From the NCBI GenBank assembly GCA_002989075.1, contig PSQN01000003.1, positions 937,366-1,001,365 of the forward strand: DNA of 64,000 nt. The letters run 5' to 3'. Each line of letters starts with the position of its first letter. Within the stretch, counting starts at the first letter, position 1. Below are positions 45,993 through 54,659 of the stretch, in pieces. The notes beneath the pieces were generated by a model that was not told the DNA's origin, searched no databases, and worked only from the letters and a program-made list of their open reading frames with translations. This DNA is from Arthonia radiata (Eukaryota > Ascomycota > Arthoniomycetes > Arthoniales > Arthoniaceae). Both the position numbers and the translations under genes were made by a program.

Positions 45993-46020
45993 GTAATTGG
46001 TAATTGGTAATTGGTAATTG
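45993..46020 (+). repeat. 7-bp tandem repeat (TAATTGG), about four copies
   Basis: Short simple repeat in the spacer between the convergent tautomerase and Rtg2 genes. Confidence 0.85.
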
Positions 46021-46052
46021 TCGTAAAACACCGGGTTTTTTCAATGCCTGCG

Positions 46053-47786
46053 TCAAGGCGGTTTCTTCAAGCTTATGCCTGCATCGATCTTGAGACCGAA
46101 GGGTTCAGAGCCTTGCGGGCTGGACCAATTTTTCTTCTTGCCTAGTTTCGCAACTTTGGCGACTGCTTCTCCAACGATCTCTTCATAGATAGAGTCAACA
46201 GTGACTTCCAGCCGCATGTCACAGCTGGGTGCAGGTACACACTGCATCTTCAACCTGTCTTTGATAGCTGGGTCATTACTTTCTCTGATTCCCGCAGGCC
46301 ATATGACTGCTAGCAAGGCCGCAACGCGACCGATATAGCAGCACCACCATGCCGCTTGAGAGCCGACCATAGCTTGAAATTGATCCCAGACATTCTGCTC
46401 CTGAGGTGGGAGGCCTTTGCGTCCTCCGTAGCGTTCAGTAAGCATAAGGGAGAGCGCCGCGCGCTCGAAATGCGTGATACCAATCGTGCTGCCTAATTCA
46501 CCAATGTTTGTGAAGCGCAAAGCTGAGAACGCTCGCATGTCTTTTTCGTGGCCGGCGTGGATGTACATCGATTGTGCTAAGGAAACGACAAGGTTAAGCA
46601 GGCGATCGTCAAGACTCGAGTTGGCTAAGCTGGGATTGCGCGCACCTGAAACGAGAAGTGAGGAGAAGATGTTCTTAGTCAGAGTATCAACGCCTTCGAC
46701 AGGATGAACAGCTCGGAGGGCGTATTCGAATCCTTGCCCGTGCGTCAATTGGCCTTTGAGTTCAGGTGGAATTTTCGAGAACAGCACGCCGGCTTGCGTT
46801 CCACCCTGACAGAACGTGACATTGCTCACCTTGACTATTGCGTCACGCAGACAGTCGACCACCAAGTACGTCGCGGGCAATTGTCTCAATCGGCGCTGCG
46901 AGACTCTAAATATGGAGCCTTCATCTTCTGAGTCTAAGTTGGCCTTAGACGCAAACTTTGCAACGGGTTTGACGCCAAAGAATTCGTCTGGGGATACTTG
47001 AAACCCATTGATCCAGTGAATTGGATACGGTGATCGAAGAGCCATGAGCAGGTAGCCCCAGCCGCGAAAGCCACCACCCGAGAGAAAGATTGGTATACCG
47101 TCATCGGGTATGTGATCCCGAGAAAGATTGATATCTGTGAGAGCCTGCTTGAGGGCCATCGTGAGCTCCTTCTTCAGTGCCGCTTGTTCTTTGGTTGAGT
47201 GCTTCACAGCGTCGATGCGTTTGAGCAAGGCTGCAGCGCCGTAGGGCAAGCTAACAGACTGTTCATGCAAGTTTTCATACCATCCTTCTTGCGTGGTATT
47301 CAAGCGTGTCAATTGCAGGCTTCCGCCACCCAGATCCATAGCGAGCCCATTCACCATGGGCACACTTGTTGCGATGCCCATTGCACCTGCGGCTGCCTCT
47401 TCCTCCTTGCTGAGCAGTTTGACGTCCCAGTCAAGCTCCTGCTTGACAGTGCCCAGGAACTCATCTGCGTTCGAAGCGGTGCGTGTCGCTTCTGTCGCTA
47501 CGACTGTGACGTTCTGCGAGGGCACATCGAAGTCTGCGCATGTCTGCTTGAACCGCTTGAGAGCTTCTGTCACACTGGCAATGGTGCCTTTGGAGAGGGC
47601 ATGCCGGGTACTAGTATTACCGGGATATTGCGCATCATGTAGTGAGATGGCGATTCGGTCGGCATAGAGGTTACGAAGGAGACGAGGGTGGTTAGTAGCA
47701 GAGTGCGTCAGGTCGGCGATTGAGCAGCGGATGCCATTGCTGCCCATGTCGACCACGGCATGAAGTCCCATATTCGACTGAGCCAT
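46053..47786 (-). CDS. RTG2: Retrograde regulation protein 2 homologue (Ppx/GppA family)
   Basis: A single 577-residue frame without introns. The Ppx/GppA ASKHA fold is shown by the first phosphate loop VVDMGSNGIRCSIAD, VTVVATEATRTASNADEFL, the second phosphate loop GLAMDLGGGSLQLTRL, and LSGGGFRGWGYLLMALRSPY followed by PIHWINGFQVSPDEF, as in fungal Rtg2. Length fits (yeast Rtg2 is about 588 residues). In yeast Rtg2 senses mitochondrial dysfunction, binds Mks1 and so frees Rtg1/Rtg3 to activate peroxisomal and TCA genes. Whether the filamentous orthologue has that role is not shown. ATP-binding residues look intact. An alternative name would be exopolyphosphatase-like, but the whole-length pattern favours Rtg2. 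Confidence 0.9.
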   Translation of the reverse strand: MAQSNMGLHAVVDMGSNGIRCSIADLTHSATNHPRLLRNLYADRIAISLHDAQYPGNTSTRHALSKGTIASVTEALKRFKQTCADFDVPSQNVTVVATEATRTASNADEFLGTVKQELDWDVKLLSKEEEAAAGAMGIATSVPMVNGLAMDLGGGSLQLTRLNTTQEGWYENLHEQSVSLPYGAAALLKRIDAVKHSTKEQAALKKELTMALKQALTDINLSRDHIPDDGIPIFLSGGGFRGWGYLLMALRSPYPIHWINGFQVSPDEFFGVKPVAKFASKANLDSEDEGSIFRVSQRRLRQLPATYLVVDCLRDAIVKVSNVTFCQGGTQAGVLFSKIPPELKGQLTHGQGFEYALRAVHPVEGVDTLTKNIFSSLLVSGARNPSLANSSLDDRLLNLVVSLAQSMYIHAGHEKDMRAFSALRFTNIGELGSTIGITHFERAALSLMLTERYGGRKGLPPQEQNVWDQFQAMVGSQAAWWCCYIGRVAALLAVIWPAGIRESNDPAIKDRLKMQCVPAPSCDMRLEVTVDSIYEEIVGEAVAKVAKLGKKKNWSSPQGSEPFGLKIDAGISLKKPP

Positions 47787-48861
47787 GTTGATGGAATACT
47801 GCTGGCGGGTTGGTGCGACAGCCTTGCATCTCGCAATATATCATTGTGTTCTCTATGAGTATGAAGTGATATCAGTTTCCAGAAGTTTTTCAAAGCACAA
47901 TACCGGCACGCTAGCAAGTCAAGGTCATGCGCATTTAGTGGGGCCTCGCGGAAAATCTAGCGGCTTCCTGCCCCTGCGCTATCGAAACAGTGGGGCTTGA
48001 TCGGGGGTGCGGGGGCCGTACGGTATTTCTTATTTCACCCTTCATGCTTGCCCGCTCACATCCTACAATCGTGCTCCCATAGCTTCGCTTTATGGATATG
48101 GCACGTGGCCGCCAGCAACGCTTCCTTCTACTATCGCGTCAAAGTCGTCGTATTTCATAGCGTCCAACACCCTCCTGCGGCCTGAGATCAACTCGACAAA
48201 CATCAATGCTGCTGCGAAAAAGGCTCCTTCCTCCACCACCCAGCCACACCTCATGGGCGACAAATAGTTGTGAAGGCAGGCGTTGAATGCTTCAACATCT
48301 ACGCGCCGTCATGTGTGCCTCTGTAGCGGGGTTGGGCTCATGCTTCAGCAGGATATCTTAAGATTTCTAGTTACCACGGAGGCGTAGAGATCTCCGTCCC
48401 GACAACCTGTGTTTGAGATATAACACCACGTTTGGCGTAGGAAACCACCTCCGAATCATAACATTCACGGTCAAGCTAACCTCAGCTTATGTTATACAAA
48501 TTTACTATTCAGGTCGAGTCTTATCTGAAATGAACAGCTTTCGGTTACCCACCTCTGCGAATTTCGATGTCAGGCTTTTTGGCAGCGAGAATCTTGTCAC
48601 TCATCGATTTCTCATTGATCCCTGCTGGAAAATCCGGTCGGCATCAAAGTCTGGACATGCATGGTCGATAGACATGTATTGGCAAGCACACACTCGTCTG
48701 CCATCCGAGAACCCTTCTCTCAGGAGACTACTACATCAACTTCTCTACCCATGGCGCTCAACTCTTTTCTGTCTTTCTACCGCTTTACGGTGCGCTCGAC
48801 CATTCCATTCCGTATCATCTCTCTGGACTTGCCGTGCTAGATCGTGCTAGATCATCACGGA
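47787..48861. other. Intergenic, start of accessory stretch
   Basis: Rtg2 promoter on the left. A plus frame at 48413-48850 contains a protein-like segment (SANFDVRLFGSENLVTHRFL) starting near an ATG at about 48530, but I cannot resolve a gene. Confidence 0.3.
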
Positions 48862-49350
48862 CTAGTCAAACACCTCTTGCTCGCGCGCCTGTACCGCCAT
48901 CTTCTTCTTCATGCCCGGCGGGTGTCCCCCGATGAACGTGCGTTCAGGTGTCTCAAAGCCAATTTCGACAGAAGAGTAGTGGATCTCGTTGTCAGTGGGA
49001 ACTGCACGTGGGGTGCTTATCGGGCTTCGGTACTCATCAGCTTTGCTCACTGCAGCATTTCCACGGCCTAGAGCACAGCAAAGTTTGCAGAACATGTAGT
49101 GTAGTATCTCACCCGACCATTGCGGCAGGCGTGCCTCGTTTGTGGGCCCGGACAAACGTCATGAAATCCCTGTGCAGCTTCTCCGCGTCGAACTTCTACT
49201 TGATGTGGCGTTCGAGGCTTTTGGTCTCGCTATTTGGTCTCATGTGGACTCAGTGCCGTTCGAACATGCTTTCAGGCGCCCATATCTGGATACCACCTTC
49301 CTTTGGGTTCGTGGCACGCCACAGCCCAGGTCTGATCTCAGATTGCATCT
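48862..49350 (-). pseudogene. Family 2 protein, copy D, decayed
   Basis: The second exon is preserved at 49024-48862 and ends like the other copies (SVEIGFETPERTFIGGHPPG, KKKMAVQAREQEVFD, then stop). It is preceded by a GTGAGA donor at 49112 and an acceptor after GAGTACCGAAG; the 88-nt intron is longer than the 56 nt of the intact copies but has a similar 3' end (GCAAAGCTGATGA against GCGAAACTGACGG). Upstream, about 49350-49113 still resembles exon 1 (SLERHIK then KFDAEKLHRDFMTF against LGEYIKKRYKDHYFEPKLYE) but has in-frame stops, so this copy cannot make the full protein. The left limit of decay is approximate. Host gene family, not a mobile element as far as I can see. Confidence 0.5.
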
Positions 49351-50181
49351 TGTTCATCTTTTTTGACATGGCTGTGTCTATGCGTCACGGTCTCGAGTTC
49401 GCTAAGTCGCGAGTTCTTAGGGAGGATCGTCAATGTAGGATCTATTCTTCAACTTTGATTAGGAGGTGGACGTTGCTCGAATACTCTTCTGCATTACTGA
49501 GAACAAGGTGACAGGGAAGCTGGCCTTCATCGTTGGGTACATGCGAAACATGTGATGTTCATATTCCGTGTCACGAACTATTCATGATGTTCTATAACAA
49601 AGCCCAGACCCACGTTGGAAGGTCGTTAGATACAGAACAGTTTGCCTAAGCGCAGCTGCTGAATGCAAATCTGCGCTTCAATTCACGATGCTTTCGATGG
49701 ACGGATGAGGAGTGAAGACATTGGGCGTCAGCATGCTCAATACCTTGACTCACAACTTTCCTCTTGATTATTGCTCAATACTAACCGCTCAAAACATACA
49801 AGTACGTCCGACTCAAAAGTCTTGTCGATCAGTGAAATTAATGGAGCGGATCCTGGTGGTAGAGTCTGGTTTCCGACCGACGTAGCGTGGATCGATTTTT
49901 GTCTTGCTGGTAATAGTGCAGTATGTTTCTGGCCTTTACCAGATGGTTCTAATACAGTCATAGTTCTACAAGGTATTTACCCTTAGCTAGCTAAGATGTG
50001 ATCGCCTTTTTGCGTGATGCACAGGCTAGGAAGCAAAATTTTGTGTACTTTACGCGCTGCTAGCGGTTCTCTGCTAAGGAGTGGATCAACTCAACTTCAG
50101 CGGTTGTAATTGATTGATTGCGTAAAAGGTTTACTTCTAGCCTCTTTTGATATTGGAAAGGCCAGATCCGCGCCATTGACT
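49351..50181. other. Spacer with orphan family 2 flank
   Basis: About 49686-49830 matches about 51312-51460, the DNA at and just beyond the 3' end of copy B, but no exon joins it here. It may be the remnant of a lost unit. A plus frame at 49771-49986 (RVWFPTDVAWIDFCLAG) is protein-like but isolated. Confidence 0.4.
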
Positions 50182-50654
50182 TCACTCTCGTCGGTGCTCA
50201 TCCCAAGCGTCTTGATTCTTTTCATGTACCGTCATGTACTTGAATTGTACAGGCTCGAACCTGCCACCGCGTAGTTGGAATCCTATGAGCACGTGGGCAA
50301 CGAGCATGCGCGTTTCCCCTACAATGTATTTGGTAAAATCGCTTGCGTAGCCGTCAGTTTCGCTCGTCTATGTCGACCCAAGCAAAGATCAACTCACTCG
50401 ATTTTTGCCACTACGTGGACTCTATCGCTCTTGAACTTGTCTTTATAGTTTTCGATGTGCTCGTATAGTTCCGCTTTGAAGTACCGGGCTTTGTACCGCC
50501 GCTTAATATTCTCCTTCAAGTTGGGAATATATCTTGCACGTAGGTCAAAGGCAGCGGTGAATGTAGATTTCACATGAATTGGAATGTCGTCGGCTGCATC
50601 GTTGTGATGTTCATTGCGTGCCAATAGCGCCTCTGCAGCGTTAGTAGCCATCAC
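50182..50654 (-). CDS. Family 2 small protein, copy A
   Basis: Exon 1 is 50654-50398 and exon 2 is 50341-50182; the 56-nt intron is in phase 2. The product is 138 residues. Shared blocks with copies B and C: a polar start with ADDIPIHVKST, a helical charged block LKENIKRRYKARYFKAELYE, KFKSDRVHVVAKI at the exon junction, then a beta-like block HVLIGFQLRGGRFEPVQFKY and the tail MTVHEKNQDAWDEHRRE. No signal peptide or membrane segment; probably soluble. The conserved upstream block lies at 50846-50870, about 190 bp before the ATG. The protein is not recognised. Gene reality is supported by conservation of intron length, phase and protein blocks over three copies with clear sequence divergence. 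Confidence 0.65.
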
Positions 50655-51449
50655 AGCCTGCTTTTAGATGATCTGCGAAATTTAGCACGATCTGTCGTGA
50701 TTCCGGTCCGCTTGCTCTGGAAGTGCCTTTTGTAATCGACTTACGATATGCTCCGTGCAACGTAGCAACTAGGGATTCGCGTCATGGGATGAAATCCTCT
50801 GTAGGATTTGAAACCGCCTTTCAGTGTTTCTGCTTCCTCCATGATGGTCGTAGCGGGCCCTGTTAGGCCTTATAATACTCTACACATAAACACTATGAAT
50901 CTGGCCAGACACTCAGACCGTCTCTGGGCCGCTCCCCATCTGAAATTTGGCAGGAGTACTGCTTGTCGCATGGCAACAGGTGTGTCAAGTCGAGAAGGCT
51001 AGCCACTACGCCACTACGCCACATGCGTCCGTACAAGGGCGCGGCCCAAGTCAACTGGCATAGCTTACTTATGCATTTGCTAGCTGGCTAAGTGATGTAG
51101 AGCGATGCAGAATAAAAAGCATTCGGACGACGACCGTCTGTCAATTAGCACCATATTTAATCGCTCAGGGATGGCTTCTAAGAGGATACATGTCGTGTTG
51201 AGCCGCTTCACCAGTGCCAAGACTCCGATTCTCATCGTCGGTCGGCAATGCGCCGACTTGCGAGAAGGAATGGATATCGAGACCTAATTCTACTACACCG
51301 TGTACACCCTTCACGATGCTATTCATGGGCGAACAATTGAGGAGTGAAGATGATCAAGCGTCAGCACGCTCAGCAAGTTGACGCACAAACCTTGTTCTCA
51401 ATCGTTGCTGTTTACACGCGATCGCTCAAAAGTTGCCAGTACGTCGCAT
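50655..51449. other. Upstream region of family 2 copy A
   Basis: Contains the conserved upstream block at 50846-50870 and a CGTCATGGGATGAA element near 50783. About 50895-50925 (a CAGACACTCAGACCGT stretch) and about 51000-51110 also match the DNA upstream of copy C. No gene seen. Confidence 0.5.
50846..50870 (-). promoter_or_regulatory. Conserved upstream block, copy A
   Basis: The plus strand reads GGTCGTAGCGGGCCC then TGTTAGGCCT; equivalent blocks stand at 52157-52183 and 53723-53749, all 190-210 bp before an ATG. Conservation in otherwise diverged DNA suggests a regulatory role or the promoter core. Confidence 0.45.
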
Positions 51450-51949
51450 TCAAGAGTCCCCTAGATGCTCATCAAGAGCATCTTGCTCTTTGTCATGTAC
51501 CGCCATCAGCTTGGTCGATCCTTCGATGAATGTACCATCAGATAGCTTGATACCGAGCTTCACCCCGGCCATGGTCATCCTCTTTGGGGGGCGACCCACA
51601 CCGCCCCGGGATATGATCTCTCTTGCGTGCTCGTCAGTTTCGCTCGTCGAGGTCAAGCTGGGCAAAGGAGAACTCACCCAATTTGCGCCAGAACACAGGC
51701 TTTACCGCATCTCAGCTCTTCTTCGTGCTTTTTTATGAGCTCGTATAGTTTGGGTTCGAAATAATGGTCTTTGTACCGCTTTTTAATGTATTCTCCTAAG
51801 TTATGCCTATGCAGAACATAGCGGTCCAACGCGGGAATCTTTGCGGGTTTCGTGCTCTCAATTTGAATTGGAATATTACCTTTGTTCTCGTCCGTATGCC
51901 AGTGACGTCCCTTTCCTACTAGAAGCGCCTCGGTGTCGCCGTCAGCCAT
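51450..51949 (-). CDS. Family 2 small protein, copy B
   Basis: Exon 1 is 51949-51678 and exon 2 is 51621-51450, with a 56-nt phase-2 intron. The product is 147 residues. It starts MADGDTEALLVGKGRHWHTD, then IPIQIESTKPAKI, the core block LGEYIKKRYKDHYFEPKLYE and IKKHEEELRCGKACVLAQI. Exon 2 holds VGRPPKRMTMAGVKLGIKLS, DGTFIEGSTKLMAVHDKEQD and the tail ALDEHLGDS. The exon 2 block around GVKLGIKLSDGTF aligns with GVKLENGTF in copy C and IGFQLRGGRF in copy A. An in-frame extension upstream of the ATG has no counterpart in the other copies. It has no known domain. The start was chosen by alignment of the acidic N-terminus with copies A and C. Confidence 0.65.
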
Positions 51950-52156
51950 CGCAAGAAACTGGGCCTTCAAATTGGTTACGAGGTTCAGTAATACTCTGGT
52001 GGCAACGCTGGTAGTTAATTTGTTTGTTCCGGAAATGCAGCATGTTGTCGCGTGCCTACAGTATGGTTGGGGCAACGTAGCAACTGAGGCTCCACGTCAT
52101 GAGACGAAAACTCTCCATCACATATAACCGCCTTGCGAGGCTCCTACTTCTTGATA

Positions 52157-52183
52157 CGGTCGTAGTGGCCCCAAGTGGGCCTC
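52157..52183 (-). promoter_or_regulatory. Conserved upstream block, copy B
   Basis: The plus strand reads CGGTCGTAGTGGCCCC then AAGTGGGCCTC, about 208 bp before the ATG of copy B. Same position and core as the blocks before copies A and C. Confidence 0.45.
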
Positions 52184-52680
52184 ATGATACTTTCTATAAA
52201 TGCCAAGTCAATCTAGCGCAAAGTAGAACCGCCGGTCTCTTCCAAGGTGCGGCCACGTATGTGATGCATGCAGTTCATTGACAGCCGCATCCGGCCCGCG
52301 AGATACGCCGCTGGCCCTTGCATCATTGACGGGAGGTTCTGTGATGAGACTTGCAATCAGGGCCCGCAGGCGCGTATGTGTGGGAGGCTCACGCTCAGAA
52401 TATGACCGCCGACCTTCCGCCATGACGAGTACTGCCGCGGTCAACAAGACATATTCCCAAGGTGAATACGTCGCCCGTCATGGGCTTACTCATCAGTGCC
52501 AAGACGCCGGCGCCAAGACGTCACCTTCGGCCGACGCTGGTCCGCTTGGCGAGAATGTACCTGCGTGCCTGCGTACGGGGGCCCAGGGCTATCGAATCGT
52601 CATAACGTTTCGCATCTTGCATTGCGCTGTCATCCTGACTTGAACTAGACACCACAGAGCATTCAGCGCAAAGTAAATAT

Positions 52681-52791
52681 ACAATTTAGTTGCGCGCATT
52701 CGATTGCAGTAGCTTCAGGCGACAGCGAGCTCGGTCGAAGAGAAATCAGATTAAGAAGCCCACTGCAATCGAATGCGCGCAGCTCAATTGT
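52681..52791. repeat. Inverted repeat, 30-bp arms, 51-bp spacer
   Basis: Arms 52681-52710 and 52762-52791 pair with 28 of 30 matches; the inner 20 or so (TGCGCGCATTCGATTGCAGT) are perfect. The pairing continues loosely inward (AGCTTC against GGGCTTC). It could be a small non-autonomous element (MITE-like), a structured RNA or a cruciform. No clear target-site duplication was seen. Confidence 0.8.
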
Positions 52792-53013
52792 GTAGTTTCT
52801 CAGCGCCAAAGGCTTGCGGCGTTTAATTCGGGCGCAGTATCTCTCCCGGCACCGGAAGTGGCTCTCACGCGGGAGCGTGCCCGGTGTCGATGTGTAATGA
52901 CATCTGTACACGACCTCTTGCATAGGACTCTGCAGCATACAACAAGTAGACACAAAACCGTTGCCTCAGCCTCAATCTGCATTTGATCTACATGCAACTG
53001 TGCCCGACAAATG

Positions 53014-53519
53014 TCAGCGACCGGAAGGATCATAGACCGGATGATTGTCAAGGCGTTCCTGATCGCCCTTACGCGCCGCTATTGTCTCTTGCTGTGCTTC
53101 CTCGAACGTGCCATTCTCCAGCTTGACGCCGAGCGTCACGTCCGCTGTGACCATGTGCTTTGGAGGATGTCCAGCAAAGGCCGAGCCAACATGGGCCGAG
53201 CCACTGATATCACTTGCGTAGTCATCAGCTTCGCACGCGAATGCCTTGCACTACGACGCCCAACTCACGTGATAATCGCCACAAGGCGGGCTTTACCGCT
53301 CCTTAGGTCTTCTTCGTGCTTTTCAAACAGCTCGTCTGTGTCGAAGTACCCCTCCTTGTACAGATTTTGTATATATTTCTTCAATCCTAATAGAAAAACA
53401 ACGTGAATGTCAAAGACTACGGAAGATTTGGTTGAAGTATGGAGTGGGATATCATCGGCTGAGTGCCGGTGACGTTCCTTTTCTGACAATTGTGTCTCTG
53501 TGTCGCTGTCTGGCATCAT
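53014..53519 (-). CDS. Family 2 small protein, copy C
   Basis: Exon 1 is 53519-53269 and exon 2 is 53212-53014, again with a 56-nt phase-2 intron ending CTACGCAAG. The product is 149 residues, starting MMPDSDTETQLSEKERHRHS, then ADDIPLHTSTKSSVVFDIHV, the core LKKYIQNLYKEGYFDTDELF and EKHEEDLRSGKARLVAIIT. Exon 2 reads AGHPPKHMVTADVTLGVKLE, NGTFEEAQQETIAARKGDQE, ending in PVYDPSGR. N-terminal ADDIPLH equals ADDIPIH in copy A. The upstream block is at 53723-53749. No signal peptide, membrane segment or known domain is seen. This is the rightmost and one of the best-preserved copies of the array. Confidence 0.65.
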
Positions 53520-54659
53520 AGTCTTCCTTCGAACGAGCTACTAAATCTAGTACAAACCTTGTGGGCCGCTGATGCCTGGCTGTGTCGCTCTGGGTGGCAT
53601 CTTATAATCTACCACGATGTACCTGGTGCAATGTGGCGATTAGGGGCCTGCGTCATTGGATGAATCCTTTGCACCTTCGTTGGGATACAAAGACGCCTTT
53701 TGGCATTCTAGCTTCCTTGTAGCGGCCGTAGCGGCCCCAGGTGGGCCTCTTGGTACTCTATGTGTCTATTTGGTCAATCTGGTCAGACAACTGAGCCGTT
53801 TTTGAACCGAACCCTTGCGGGTTGCGATAGATTTGATTTTTGTAGCAGTGCTAGGCCGCGAAAGACCACATACGTCCGTATAGAGGCGTAAAAATGGCCC
53901 GCACATGTGAGTCGTGTACTTAGCAGGCAGCGGCAGATGACATGGTAGATCGCAGCGCTTCAGACGAAAAGAAAGACGGCAATAATGTATCCCACACGCA
54001 ACATGTAAAGGAAGTCTGATAATCCTAGTCTATTGATCAAAAGTACCACGGTGAAGCATTTTCGTTTGCGTCTTCTCTGGTGCTCCTCTGACGACCCTGC
54101 CAATGGCGTGCAAGTTTAAACGTAAGCCTTGTGGTTGAAGTAAGCCTTGTGGTTGAAGCGTTTTGGAGGACGAAGCAAAGTCGACATCTCGCACGGGATA
54201 TTTGTCTGTTGCTCAACGCCGGTAGCATGAGGTAAAAGCTTCATGTATCGATGAAGATGTAGTACCTTTTGCCGACGACGATGACGTCTAGGATGAGGCT
54301 ACTCCTAATATGGATTGGGTCGCACGAGGCTTGGCAAGGCGGCGACTCGCAAGAGACTTCACCCAGCCTCCTCTCTTCTCCGCCTGTATCTGTGGCTGAT
54401 AACCTTTTGACTTCACTCTATTTGAACCATTCTGACCGAAGTCAACACCGACTTCAATTCACGAAGCATCTCAGCGAGCCGATAACGGCCTACAGACGCC
54501 AACTGTCCCAACAGTCCTCAGGCGTGGGGGCTACTGCCCCACGTCACCCGATCATCTGAAGGCTCAAGCGCCGGCTCCTGCCACATCGCACCATCCACAA
54601 CCGTCTCTTCCATTTCCGTCCTCGACTCATCTCTCAGGCGCAAAGTCCTATAGGCAGCC
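53520..54659. other. Upstream region of family 2 copy C and leader of DUF3824 gene
   Basis: Left part: CTGCGTCATTGGATGAAT near 53650 and the conserved block at 53723-53749; 53775-53805 and about 53850-53960 match the flank of copy A. 54122-54158 holds TAAGCCTTGTGGTTGAAG twice in tandem. The right part is the pyrimidine-rich leader of the DUF3824 gene. Confidence 0.5.
53723..53749 (-). promoter_or_regulatory. Conserved upstream block, copy C
   Basis: The plus strand reads CGGCCGTAGCGGCCCC then AGGTGGGCCTC, about 204 bp before the ATG of copy C. It matches the block of copy B at all but a few positions. Confidence 0.45.

Larger units (their letters stand above)
51950..53013. other. Spacer with conserved block and inverted repeat
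   Basis: Carries the promoter of copy B (block at 52157-52183; GCAACGTAGCAACT at about 52070; CACGTCATGAGACGAA at about 52092) and an inverted repeat at 52681-52791. No gene is supported; the plus frame at 52278-52643 shows no domain. Confidence 0.5.

Noticed and set aside
50250-50275. B-box-like GGTTCGAGCC on the minus strand, as in tRNA genes
   Set aside because: It is part of exon 2 of family 2 copy A (codons for GRFEP) and no A box or cloverleaf fits around it.
48862-53749. Family 2 array as copies of a transposon
   Set aside because: The repeated unit is a spliced gene with its promoter in constant orientation; I saw no transposase and no terminal repeats at unit ends.
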